From Carboxydothermus islandicus (GTDB taxonomy: Bacteria > Bacillota > Z-2901 > Carboxydothermales > Carboxydothermaceae): DNA of 64,000 nt. The notes under the pieces are model-generated. The model searched no databases. It was not told the origin of the DNA and saw nothing but the letters and a program-made list of their open reading frames with translations. This document shows, piece by piece, positions 26,707 to 34,585 of the stretch; position 1 is the first letter of the stretch, and each line of letters begins with the position of its first letter. Where the stretch lies: contig NZ_BDJL01000132.1 of NCBI RefSeq assembly GCF_001950325.1, positions 62,001-126,000 on the forward strand, read 5' to 3'. A program made the translations under genes and the position numbers.

Positions 26707-28815
26707 TTGAAGGTAGAACAGAGCTGGCAGGGGCTTAAAATTGTTCCGGAAAGACAACTGCAAACCGTAGGAAGACCCTGGTTAGCCGACAGCTTTGAGC
26801 TTCTTTTAGCAGGTGTTCTTGGCAGCGAAAAGTACGAAACGGAACAAAAGAACGAGGGTGATACTGCCCGGGTTGCAACCATAGTGCCGGTGCTTATTGG
26901 TCCTTGGAATTTACCTTTACCGCAGGAAATATTGCCTAATGAAGAGACCATATTAAGCGATGGTGACGGTTTTTTCGAAAGACTACAGCTTCAAAACGAG
27001 GTAGCGGGAAGTGCTGAAGATGCAGGAAAGGAAAGGGTTTTCCGGGGACTAAATCAGGTAAAGGATGAGGCACTTAAACTGGTAGGGTTAGAGGAAGAAT
27101 TAAGGCAGGGGTTAAGGGCAAAAGGGTTTACGGTAACGGAAGAGGGTAATATGGTACCGGGAAAAGGAGTAGCCGTAGCTTTGGCGGATGCCGGGGAAGG
27201 AAGCTTTCATCAAGGCAGGGATGGGACAATCTTTATAGGAAAGGAATTGCCGGCGGAGTTAAAAGTGGTACCGGGTAGCAGGGGGATGCGGCAGGAGATA
27301 AGCCCGGAAGGGATAAGGAATGAGAGCAGGATTTTCGAAAGAGTGGAGCTACCGGTGAATGAGTTAGGGGGAAATGCTGAAAATGCAGGAAAGGTAAGGA
27401 TTTTACAGGGAATAAATCGGGCAAAGGATGAGGCGATTAATCTGGTAGGGATAGATGAAGGCTTAAGGCAGGGGTTAAGGGCAAAAGGGTTTACGGTAAC
27501 GGAAGAGGGTAATATGGTACCGGGAAAAGGAGTAGCAGTAGCTTTGGCGGATGCAGGGGAAGGAAGCTTTCATCAAGGCAGGGATGGGACAATCTTTACA
27601 GGAAAGGAATTGTCGGCGGAGTTAAAAGCGGTACCGGATAGCAAAGGGATGCAGCAGGAGATAAGCCTGGAGGGGATAAGGAACGGGAGCAGGGTTTTAG
27701 AAAGAGCGGAGTTACTGGTAAACGAGGTAGCGGGAAGTGCTGAAGATGCAGGAAAGGAAAGGGTTTTCCGGGGACTAAATCAGGTAAAGGATGAGGCACT
27801 TAAACTGGTAGGGTTAGAGGAAGAGTTAAGTCAGGGGTTAAGGGCAAAAGGGTTCACCGCCAGGGAAGAGAGTATTACGGTACCAAATAAAGGAGTAGCA
27901 GGAGCATTGGCGGATGTCGGGGAAGGAAGCTTTCATCAAGGCAGGGATGGGGTAACCTTTATAGAAAAGGAATTGCCGGCAGAGTTAAAAGTGGTACCGG
28001 GTAGCAAAGGGATGCAGCCGGAGATAAGTCCGGAAGAGATAAGGAACGAGAGCAGGGCTTTTGAAAGAGTGGAGCCCAAGAAAAACGAAGTAACGGTAGT
28101 TGCTGAAAACGGTGGAAAGAAAAACATTCCGCAAGCGGAACAAGGTGAAGTAAAAGCTGAACTGAACCTTAGCTCAAAAGGGCTGCAGCCTGAGCCAAGC
28201 CAGGCGATAAGGGAAAAAGAAGCAGTAAAAACTTTTTCCAAAGAAGCTAAAAGTGGCTTTCTTTGCGAAGTAAATACGGCGACCCATGAAAAGCCAAAGC
28301 CAGCGGTTGAAATACCGACTTTTGACTTATCGCCAAAGGTAGCAAAGAATGCTCTCGATAATTTGCTTCCTGCGGAAAATTTAAAGTTTAACTTTCCCTC
28401 TTTTTTGGCTAAAGTAGAAAATCTGGTGCAAAAAGCGCAAAAGGCGGGTACCAATTTAACTGCGTCGTTCAAACTTTATCCTGAAGAACTGGGGGAAGTA
28501 AGGGTCACGGTAAAATTAACGGGAAAGAATGTAGAAATTTCGTTAAAAGTTTTTTCAAACGAAGCTGCCTGGTATTTACAGAATGCCGGCAAAGAGTTAG
28601 CTGTAACTTTACAAAAGCATCACCTGGAGTTAAGTGGCTTTAATGTGGGGCTGGAACAGAATAGCAATTTTTTCAATCAAAATACCTTTTCTTTCACAAA
28701 AAATAATGCCAGGCTTCAGAAGGTTAAAAATTATCAAAATGGTCCGGTAGCTGAGCCGGTACTGGAAAAAAATCCTTTAGCGGAAAAAGTTACCGGGTTG
28801 AACTGTTTGGTATAA
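26707..28815 (+). CDS. fliK: Hook-length control protein FliK with internal repeats
   Basis: About 702 residues, longer than most FliK. The N-terminal 97 residues are unique. Residues about 98-460 are three tandem 121-residue repeats. The conserved FliK C-terminal domain (LTASFKLYPEELGEVRVTVKL near 580) ends the protein. FliK is the ruler that senses hook length and switches export through FlhB. I chose TTG 26707, seven bases after AGGGGGTGA. An in-frame TTG at 26686 overlaps the fliJ stop. It lies between fliJ and flgD as in other Firmicutes. Confidence 0.92.
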   Translation: MKVEQSWQGLKIVPERQLQTVGRPWLADSFELLLAGVLGSEKYETEQKNEGDTARVATIVPVLIGPWNLPLPQEILPNEETILSDGDGFFERLQLQNEVAGSAEDAGKERVFRGLNQVKDEALKLVGLEEELRQGLRAKGFTVTEEGNMVPGKGVAVALADAGEGSFHQGRDGTIFIGKELPAELKVVPGSRGMRQEISPEGIRNESRIFERVELPVNELGGNAENAGKVRILQGINRAKDEAINLVGIDEGLRQGLRAKGFTVTEEGNMVPGKGVAVALADAGEGSFHQGRDGTIFTGKELSAELKAVPDSKGMQQEISLEGIRNGSRVLERAELLVNEVAGSAEDAGKERVFRGLNQVKDEALKLVGLEEELSQGLRAKGFTAREESITVPNKGVAGALADVGEGSFHQGRDGVTFIEKELPAELKVVPGSKGMQPEISPEEIRNESRAFERVEPKKNEVTVVAENGGKKNIPQAEQGEVKAELNLSSKGLQPEPSQAIREKEAVKTFSKEAKSGFLCEVNTATHEKPKPAVEIPTFDLSPKVAKNALDNLLPAENLKFNFPSFLAKVENLVQKAQKAGTNLTASFKLYPEELGEVRVTVKLTGKNVEISLKVFSNEAAWYLQNAGKELAVTLQKHHLELSGFNVGLEQNSNFFNQNTFSFTKNNARLQKVKNYQNGPVAEPVLEKNPLAEKVTGLNCLV
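26998..28086 (+). repeat. Three tandem 363-bp repeats within fliK
   Basis: Units begin at 26998, 27361 and 27724, each exactly 363 bases (121 codons), with a fourth decayed start at 28087. Units 1 and 3 share an identical block of about 100 bases at their starts. Units 1 and 2 share an identical block of over 70 bases in the middle. This mosaic pattern suggests recent duplication plus gene conversion. Reading frame is kept throughout. Confidence 0.95.
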
Positions 28816-28827
28816 GGAGGTGAAAGG

Positions 28828-29235
28828 GTGATAAATGATGTTACAGCGGTAAGCTCCCAGATGGCAACTTCCGCAAATGCTGCCACGCAAACAAAATTGA
28901 CCCTGGATAAAGATGCTTTTTTGAAAATTTTCTTAGCGCAACTGCAGTATCAGGATCCCCTTAACCCGGCGGATGGTACCGAATTTATTGCCGAACTTGC
29001 CCAGTTTGGAATGTTAGAACAGCTTACTAATTTAACCGAAGCCCTAACAAGACTCTTACAATTCGAACAAAAGGCCCAGGCAGCAGCTTTAATTGGGAAA
29101 ACGGTGAAGATAGCCACCGCTGATAAAACGCTGGTAGAAGGGGTTGTAGCTGCAGTGCGCTGGTCCGGGGACCAGATTAGTTTGGTGGTAAACGGCCAGG
29201 AGTATAGCCCGGATCAAGTTATTGAGGTGAGGTAA
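28828..29235 (+). CDS. flgD: Flagellar hook capping protein FlgD
   Basis: A protein of 135 residues, starting at GTG behind AAGGAGGTGAAAGG. The N-terminal signature is KDAFLKIFLAQLQYQDPLNPADGTEFIAELAQFG. The C-terminal half is a short beta domain. This compact FlgD lacks the extra Ig-like region of proteobacterial FlgD. It caps the growing hook. Confidence 0.94.
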   Translation: MINDVTAVSSQMATSANAATQTKLTLDKDAFLKIFLAQLQYQDPLNPADGTEFIAELAQFGMLEQLTNLTEALTRLLQFEQKAQAAALIGKTVKIATADKTLVEGVVAAVRWSGDQISLVVNGQEYSPDQVIEVR

Positions 29236-29236
29236 G

Positions 29237-29611
29237 ATGAGTGAAATTGGCAAACTTCAGGGGTTAATAACGGTTAACGAAAAACCTGCAGCCCAAACTT
29301 TGACCAAAACTGCTCCAACCCGGAGCTTTGAACAGCTGTTGCAGGAAACGGAGGCCAAACTCAAAGTGTCCCATCATGCGGAAAAACGTCTGCTGGAACG
29401 GGGGATTAAGCTTTCGGAACAGGAGTGGTTGAAAATTTCCCGGGCGTTAGACAATGCCAGGGCCAAAGGAGCCAGAAACAGTTTGGTGGTGTACGGAGAT
29501 TTGGCGATAATTGCCTCGGTAGTAAATAAAACGGTGATTACCGTTTCCAGAACGGAGCAACTGGAAGAACAAATAATTACCAATATTGACAGTGCCATTT
29601 TACTTAAGTAA
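29237..29611 (+). CDS. Flagellar operon protein (TIGR02530 type)
   Basis: A protein of 124 residues starting one base after the flgD stop. The C-terminal about 90 residues (SHHAEKRLLERGIKLSEQEW, then NSLVVYGDLAIIASV) match from memory the small conserved protein found between flgD and flgE in Firmicutes. Its job is not established. No membrane helix. Position suggests hook assembly. Confidence 0.8.
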   Translation: MSEIGKLQGLITVNEKPAAQTLTKTAPTRSFEQLLQETEAKLKVSHHAEKRLLERGIKLSEQEWLKISRALDNARAKGARNSLVVYGDLAIIASVVNKTVITVSRTEQLEEQIITNIDSAILLK

Positions 29612-29612
29612 A

Positions 29613-29661
29613 AGGGCTGGACCGCGAGGGGGCCCTCACCCGCTGAACGACGGAAGCGGGT
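29613..29661 (+). other. Structured intercistronic RNA before flgE
   Basis: The 80 bases between the previous stop and flgE hold two hairpins. AGGGC (29613-29617) pairs with GCCCT (29632-29636). ACCCGCT (29638-29644) pairs perfectly with AGCGGGT (29655-29661). An A-rich run follows, not a T tract, so termination is unlikely. It could stabilise hook mRNA. No known riboswitch family was recognised. Confidence 0.5.
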
Positions 29662-29691
29662 AAAAAATAAAAATTTAAAGGGGGAGTTACG

Positions 29692-30477
29692 ATGATTCGG
29701 TCACTTTATTCGGGTATTTCGGGCTTAAAAAGCCATCAGTATAAAATGGATGTTGTTGCCAATAACATTTCCAACGTAAATACTATTGGCTACAAATCCA
29801 GCCGGGTAAATTTTGAAGATTTGATTTACCAGAAAACCAACCAGTCGGGAGTTTATCCTTCTTATGTTGGCCTTGGGGTCAACGTGTCCGGGGTTGACAC
29901 TATTTTTACCCAGGGCGGACTTAAATCTACAGGTCGTCCTTTAGATGTGGCGATTCAGGGTAATGGTTTCTTTGTGCTAAAAGATCCGGTAACCACCAGG
30001 ACCTATTATTCCCGGGAAGGAGTCTTTTACCTTGACAAAGACGGTTATTTAATAAACGGCCATGGTTACCGGGTGCAGGATGTAAACGGTGCTGACATTC
30101 AAATAAACAATCCGGAAGCTGTAGTAACTTTAACAATTCAAAACGATGGACAAATTAAGCTGGTTCGTTCCGATGGTACCACAGAATTTGCGGGTCCCAT
30201 AGGTTTAATGAGCTTTAAAAACCCGGAAACCTTAGAACGGATAGGGCAAAACGTTTATTCGGCTACTATTGATACCCAAACTTCTTTTTCCTCGCCGGTA
30301 ACTCCCGGGCAGCAAGGTCAGGGAATCCTGGTTTCCGGCTACCTCGAAATGTCCAATGTGGATTTAGCCAGTGAATTTACCGATATGATTGTTACCCAGA
30401 GGGGCTATCAGGCCAATGCCAGGGTGATTACCACTTCCGACCAAATGCTGGAGGAACTTTTGAACATTAAGAGATAA
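29692..30477 (+). CDS. flgE: Flagellar hook protein FlgE
   Basis: A protein of 261 residues. The N-terminal rod/hook motif is YKMDVVANNISNVNTIGYKS, the middle has GRPLDVAIQGNGFFVL, and the C-terminus has SNVDLASEFTDMIVTQRGYQANARVITT. Length and place between flgD and fliL match the Bacillus hook protein, which was once named FlgG. It could be confused with FlgG because both share these ends. A separate FlgG-like gene lies at 39970. AAAGGGGGAG precedes the ATG. Confidence 0.9.
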   Translation: MIRSLYSGISGLKSHQYKMDVVANNISNVNTIGYKSSRVNFEDLIYQKTNQSGVYPSYVGLGVNVSGVDTIFTQGGLKSTGRPLDVAIQGNGFFVLKDPVTTRTYYSREGVFYLDKDGYLINGHGYRVQDVNGADIQINNPEAVVTLTIQNDGQIKLVRSDGTTEFAGPIGLMSFKNPETLERIGQNVYSATIDTQTSFSSPVTPGQQGQGILVSGYLEMSNVDLASEFTDMIVTQRGYQANARVITTSDQMLEELLNIKR

Positions 30478-30497
30478 GATTTGAGGTGAAGTTAAAA

Positions 30498-30968
30498 GTG
30501 GCTAAAGGAAAAACAATTTTGCTAATTGTCATTGTAGCGATAGTAGCGGTGCTGGCAGGATTGGGTGGAGCTTACTTCTTATTTGGAAAAAATTCCGGGG
30601 CGGCTGCCAAAGAGCCGCCCCCGCCTCCTACCGTTATTGCCAAGTTAGGGGATATTGTGGTAAATTTGGCCGATGAAGACGCTTCCAGGTATCTGCGGGT
30701 TGGGATTAATGTGGAAATTGAAGGAGAAGGGGAAGGAGCAACGAAAATATTTGAAGAAAAAAGCGTTATTTTTAAAGATAAGGTTATTGCTTTTCTTAGA
30801 AGCAAGGAATCAACGGAGCTTGTTGGTGATAATTCCAGCGAGAAGTTAAAAAAAGAGCTTTTGAAAATTTTGCAGGATACAGCGGCGGAACTCAATAAAA
30901 AGGTCGAGAAAAAGTCCGAAAAAATTGTCATTGTAAACGTGTATTTCAGCGATTTTATTATCCAGTGA
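30498..30968 (+). CDS. fliL: Flagellar basal body protein FliL
   Basis: About 156 residues. One N-terminal membrane helix (residues about 6-28) leads to a short proline linker and a periplasmic-side domain with DEDASRYLRVGINVEIEG. FliL associates with the stator and affects torque. I chose the GTG at 30498 because GAGGTGAA lies upstream. A GTG at 30486 is inside that site. The flbD gene often found before fliL is absent. Confidence 0.9.
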   Translation: MAKGKTILLIVIVAIVAVLAGLGGAYFLFGKNSGAAAKEPPPPPTVIAKLGDIVVNLADEDASRYLRVGINVEIEGEGEGATKIFEEKSVIFKDKVIAFLRSKESTELVGDNSSEKLKKELLKILQDTAAELNKKVEKKSEKIVIVNVYFSDFIIQ

Positions 30969-30984
30969 TAAGGGAGGTTGTCCC

Positions 30985-31359
30985 TTGGGCATTCGCGATG
31001 TGGAAGAATTTTTAAAAAAAATGGTTCAAGATGTTCCTACATACCGGAAACCGGAATTTTTACCCTTAGAGCCGGTACCGACCGGGCAAAAAAAATTACC
31101 GATATCCCTTTTAAATAACATTAAAATGGAGATTGTAGCCCGGATGGGTACCACCGAGCTGACTGTGCGCCAGCTTTTATCTTTAAAAGAAGGAGATGTC
31201 CTGGAATTGGATAAAAGTATTGGCGATTTAATCGACCTTTTTATTGACGGTCGGCGGTTTGCCGTTGGAGAAGTGGTGGTGATTAATGAAATGTACGGAG
31301 TGAGGATCACCGGCTACTCCGACGAAGATACTGGGAAAGAGGCGAAAAAAATTGGGTAG
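30985..31359 (+). CDS. fliN: Flagellar motor switch protein FliN
   Basis: A protein of 124 residues with a TTG start after GGGAGG. The C-terminal about 75 residues are a SPOA domain (KMEIVARMGTTELTVRQLLSL, GDVLELDK, YGVRITG). It would sit at the base of the C ring. A second SPOA protein, FliY, is encoded at 44005, so two FliN-type proteins are made. This copy neighbours fliO and fliP. Confidence 0.88.
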   Translation: MGIRDVEEFLKKMVQDVPTYRKPEFLPLEPVPTGQKKLPISLLNNIKMEIVARMGTTELTVRQLLSLKEGDVLELDKSIGDLIDLFIDGRRFAVGEVVVINEMYGVRITGYSDEDTGKEAKKIG

Positions 31360-31699
31360 TTATTTTGTGCAAATTTTTTGGTCGTTTTTTGTACTTGTTT
31401 TGCTACTGGCCGGTTTGTTCATCCTGGCCCGGTACCTGAAAAACTTCCGCATCGGCTTCAAAAGCCGGTATATCGAGATTATCGACCGTTTACCCCTTTC
31501 TCCTAAAGCGGGCCTGGTGCTTTTAAAAGTTAACGATAAATATTATTTTGCCGGATACGGTGAAGATAACGTTTCGTTGCTGGATACCTTCGAGAATCTA
31601 CCAGCGGAAATACCGGGATACGGTAATTTCTTTGAGAGCAGGCTAAATCAAAAAATTTCTGAAGTTGTGGGGCAGATTAAAAGTGGCAGCAAAAAATAA
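31352..31699 (+). CDS. fliO: Flagellar export protein FliO
   Basis: A protein of 115 residues. One N-terminal membrane helix spans about 5-25, and a short cytoplasmic domain contains RYIEIIDRLPLSPKAGLVLLKVNDKYY, the FliO/FliZ pattern. It helps assemble FliP into the export gate. TTG 31352 or GTG 31367 could be the start. It overlaps fliN and fliP, which fits a compact export cluster. Confidence 0.85.
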   Translation: MGSYFVQIFWSFFVLVLLLAGLFILARYLKNFRIGFKSRYIEIIDRLPLSPKAGLVLLKVNDKYYFAGYGEDNVSLLDTFENLPAEIPGYGNFFESRLNQKISEVVGQIKSGSKK

Positions 31700-32450
31700 A
31701 AAGCTTCTAATAACGGGAATTTCATTATTGATATTAACTCTGGGGGTAAGTTCATTAGCGCTGGCGGAACCGCTTCCCATACCCAATATCCAGCTTAATA
31801 TTAACGGGCAGGGTTCGCCCCGGGAAGTGGTTAACTCCGTCAAGCTTTTGGTACTGTTAACGGTTTTAGCTTTAGTGCCGGCCTTTTTACTTTTGATGAC
31901 TTCCTTTACCCGCATTGTGGTAGTTTTATCGCTGTTAAGAAATGCCATAGGTACCCAGCAAGCGCCACCCAATCAGGTTTTAATTGGTCTTGCTTTGTTT
32001 TTGACCATTTTTATCATGTCGCCGGTAATTAATAAAATTAACCAGGATGCGATACAACCTTACTTAAATAATCAAATTACTCAGGAACAAGCTATCCGGG
32101 CGGCTGAAGCGCCGCTGAAGGATTTCATGCTGAAACAAACCCGGGAAAAAGACTTAGCTCTCTTTATTGAATTAGCAAAGTTACCACGGCCGCAAACCAA
32201 AGACGACGTACCTTTTACCGTAGTTGTTCCGGCTTTTATCATCAGCGAACTAAAAACGGCATTTCAGATGGGGTTTATGTTGTTTTTACCGTTTTTGATT
32301 ATTGACATGGTTGTTGCCAGTATTTTAATGTCCATGGGCATGTTCATGATTCCGCCGATGCTCGTAGCTTTACCCTTTAAACTTTTACTTTTTGTTCTGG
32401 CCGATGGTTGGTATCTGGTGGTTAAGAGTTTGGTAAGCAGTTTTTCTTAA
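31683..32450 (+). CDS. fliP: Flagellar export gate protein FliP
   Basis: About 255 residues. A cleavable signal-like helix is followed by four membrane helices, with LLMTSFTRIVVVLSLLRNAIGTQQAP and a late MGMFMIPPMLVALPFK. FliP forms the core ring of the export gate with FliQ and FliR. GTG 31683 is preferred because it places the charged AAKNKK at the very N-terminus. A TTG at 31665 is also in frame. Confidence 0.95.
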   Translation: MAAKNKKLLITGISLLILTLGVSSLALAEPLPIPNIQLNINGQGSPREVVNSVKLLVLLTVLALVPAFLLLMTSFTRIVVVLSLLRNAIGTQQAPPNQVLIGLALFLTIFIMSPVINKINQDAIQPYLNNQITQEQAIRAAEAPLKDFMLKQTREKDLALFIELAKLPRPQTKDDVPFTVVVPAFIISELKTAFQMGFMLFLPFLIIDMVVASILMSMGMFMIPPMLVALPFKLLLFVLADGWYLVVKSLVSSFS

Positions 32451-32470
32451 AGCAGGAGAGAAGGGAAAAA

Positions 32471-32740
32471 ATGGATTCGCTCTATTTTATCCATTTGGCC
32501 CAAAAAAGCTTTACCGTTTTGAGCTTGCTGGTAGGGCCACCGCTTATTGTTTCGCTGGTGATTGGCTTAATAGTAGGAATCTTGCAGGCGGCAACCCAGA
32601 TTCAAGAGCAAACGCTGACCTTTGTTCCAAAATTAATTGCCGTGTTTTTAACCCTTTTAATTTTAAGTGGCTGGATGCTAAATATTATGGTAGACTTTAC
32701 CGGACAAATCTTTCAGGAAATGGCTAAAGTTCGCTTTTAG
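32471..32740 (+). CDS. fliQ: Flagellar export gate protein FliQ
   Basis: A protein of 89 residues with two membrane helices joined by the conserved ATQIQEQTLTFVPKL loop. It is a FliP-FliR partner in the gate. Preceded by AGGAGAGAAGG. Confidence 0.95.
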   Translation: MDSLYFIHLAQKSFTVLSLLVGPPLIVSLVIGLIVGILQAATQIQEQTLTFVPKLIAVFLTLLILSGWMLNIMVDFTGQIFQEMAKVRF

Positions 32741-32754
32741 GAGTTCAAGATACG

Positions 32755-33522
32755 ATGATCCAGTGGCTTATTTTTCTTATAATTGCGGCAAGGCTGGCCG
32801 GCTTTTTTGGCATCTCGCCTTTAATCATTCCGGTACGGGGTGTGCCGCCGGCGGTGAAAGGGTTTTTTACCCTGATTGTGGCTTATTTGTTACTGCCGAC
32901 GGTATCAGGAAGCTTTACGACAACGGACGTTCAGCGGAATTTTTTTCTCCTCTTAATCAGTGAAAGTTTAATTGGTCTTTTGTTGGGGTTCGTAACTTTA
33001 ATCTTTGCTAACTTATATCTCATTGCCGGACAGTTTATGGACCTGACTTCGGGACTCAGCGCCGCTACCCTATTTGATCCCCTGACCCAGACCAATGCTG
33101 GATTAATGGCCAATTTTATTTATCTCTACGGCCTCTTAAACTACTTTTTGGCCAACGGACACCACCGCCTCTTAACTTTTTTGACGGTGAGTTTTGAGCT
33201 AATTCCTCCCGGCAAAGGGATACTGCACCCGGGGCTAAGCGAGTTGCTAATAAAGATTTTCGCGTTGGTTATGTTAGTAGCGATTGAAATTGCCATACCG
33301 TTTCTCATGGTGATGCTTATCAGCGATTTAGCCCTTGGCATTTTAGCGCGAACTGCTCCGCAAATGAATGTGTTTATGCTGAGTTTTGGTTTAAAGATTT
33401 TACTGGCCATCTTTACTTTATGGCTTTTACTTCCCGGGATAGCGTATTTTACCGGAATTTATCTGGAATTAATGGAAAAAAATCTTTTAACAATCATAAG
33501 GGAAATTGGCTATGGCGGATGA
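32755..33522 (+). CDS. fliR: Flagellar export gate protein FliR
   Basis: A protein of 255 residues with about six hydrophobic segments. It has GLMANFIYLYGLLNYF in the middle and ILARTAPQMNVFMLSFGLKI near residue 200, both typical of FliR. It completes the gate. The end overlaps flhB. Confidence 0.95.
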   Translation: MIQWLIFLIIAARLAGFFGISPLIIPVRGVPPAVKGFFTLIVAYLLLPTVSGSFTTTDVQRNFFLLLISESLIGLLLGFVTLIFANLYLIAGQFMDLTSGLSAATLFDPLTQTNAGLMANFIYLYGLLNYFLANGHHRLLTFLTVSFELIPPGKGILHPGLSELLIKIFALVMLVAIEIAIPFLMVMLISDLALGILARTAPQMNVFMLSFGLKILLAIFTLWLLLPGIAYFTGIYLELMEKNLLTIIREIGYGG

Positions 33523-34573
33523 GCAGAAAGACCAGCGTACCGAGGCTCCCACTCCCCGAAGGTTAGCTGAAGCCCGGCGCCGCGGGCAGGTTTTTAAGAG
33601 TCAGGAATTGAATTTTGCGGTAATGTTCTTAATATTCTTTTTGCTTTTGCTGATCCTGGGAGGCTACTTTTATCAGCAATTTTACCTTTTAAGTCGTAAT
33701 GTTTTTCGAAATATGTTTATTGAACTTACCCCATCTGCTACCCGCGAACTTTTAATTTATTATTTTGGCTGGAGTTTTAAAATTGTTTTGCCGTTTTTAC
33801 TCCTGGGGATGCTTGCGGGAATAGCTCTAAATCTGATGCAGGTCGGCTTTATCTTAACGACGGAGCCATTAAAGCCAAGCTGGGAAAGATTAAATCCAGT
33901 TGCCGGCTTTAGCAGGATTTTTAGCAAGAGAAACTTTGTGGAACTTGCGAAAAACTTTTTGAAATTTAGCCTTTTGGCGTTAGTTATTTACCTCAGGATA
34001 AAAAGTAACTTGCCTCTTATATTTCAGAAAATCGGTCAGGCGCCAGCTGAATACTTTAACGGTTATTTTAGCTTAATTAAAAAGATTGCGCTGGATACGC
34101 TTCTTGTGCTCTTTGTCGTTGGAGTAGTAGATTACTGGTATCAGCGGCGGGAGTACTATCAATCACTGAAAATGACCAAACAGGAGTTGAAAGAAGAATA
34201 CCGTCAAACGGAAGGAGATCCCTTAATTAAAGCCCGGCTGCGGGAACGGCAGCGGCAGATTGCTTTAAACCAAATAGCCCGGGAGGTGCCGCAGGCTACC
34301 GTGGTGGTTACCAACCCGGTGCACATTGCGGTGGCGTTAAAATACGAACGGGGCAAAATGGCGGCTCCGAAAGTTGTGGCGAAAGGAGCCGGATTTTTAG
34401 CGGAAAAGATTAAGGAAATAGCCCGGGCCCATAACGTTGAGATTGTCGAGAATGTTGAGGTTGCCCGGTTTTTATATAAAAATTGTGAAGTAGGCGACGA
34501 AATTCCCGAAGAGCTTTACAATGCGGTGGCGGAGATTATCGCCTTGGTTTACCGCAAAAAAAGAAAAAGATAA
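33512..34573 (+). CDS. flhB: Flagellar export switch protein FlhB
   Basis: About 353 residues. A charged N-terminus (KDQRTEAPTPRRLAEARRRGQV) is followed by four membrane helices and a cytoplasmic domain. The autocleavage site, usually NPTH, reads NPVH here in VVVTNPVHIAVALKY near residue 270. FlhB changes export specificity from hook to filament when told by FliK. ATG 33512 is chosen; a TTG two codons earlier is in frame. Confidence 0.95.
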   Translation: MADEQKDQRTEAPTPRRLAEARRRGQVFKSQELNFAVMFLIFFLLLLILGGYFYQQFYLLSRNVFRNMFIELTPSATRELLIYYFGWSFKIVLPFLLLGMLAGIALNLMQVGFILTTEPLKPSWERLNPVAGFSRIFSKRNFVELAKNFLKFSLLALVIYLRIKSNLPLIFQKIGQAPAEYFNGYFSLIKKIALDTLLVLFVVGVVDYWYQRREYYQSLKMTKQELKEEYRQTEGDPLIKARLRERQRQIALNQIAREVPQATVVVTNPVHIAVALKYERGKMAAPKVVAKGAGFLAEKIKEIARAHNVEIVENVEVARFLYKNCEVGDEIPEELYNAVAEIIALVYRKKRKR

Positions 34574-34585
34574 GTTGGTGAGACT

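Noticed and set aside
27936-28472. Long minus-strand open frame inside fliK
   Set aside because: It is antisense to the repeats and conserved domain of fliK; low-complexity Ser/Pro/Phe composition is what a shadow frame gives.
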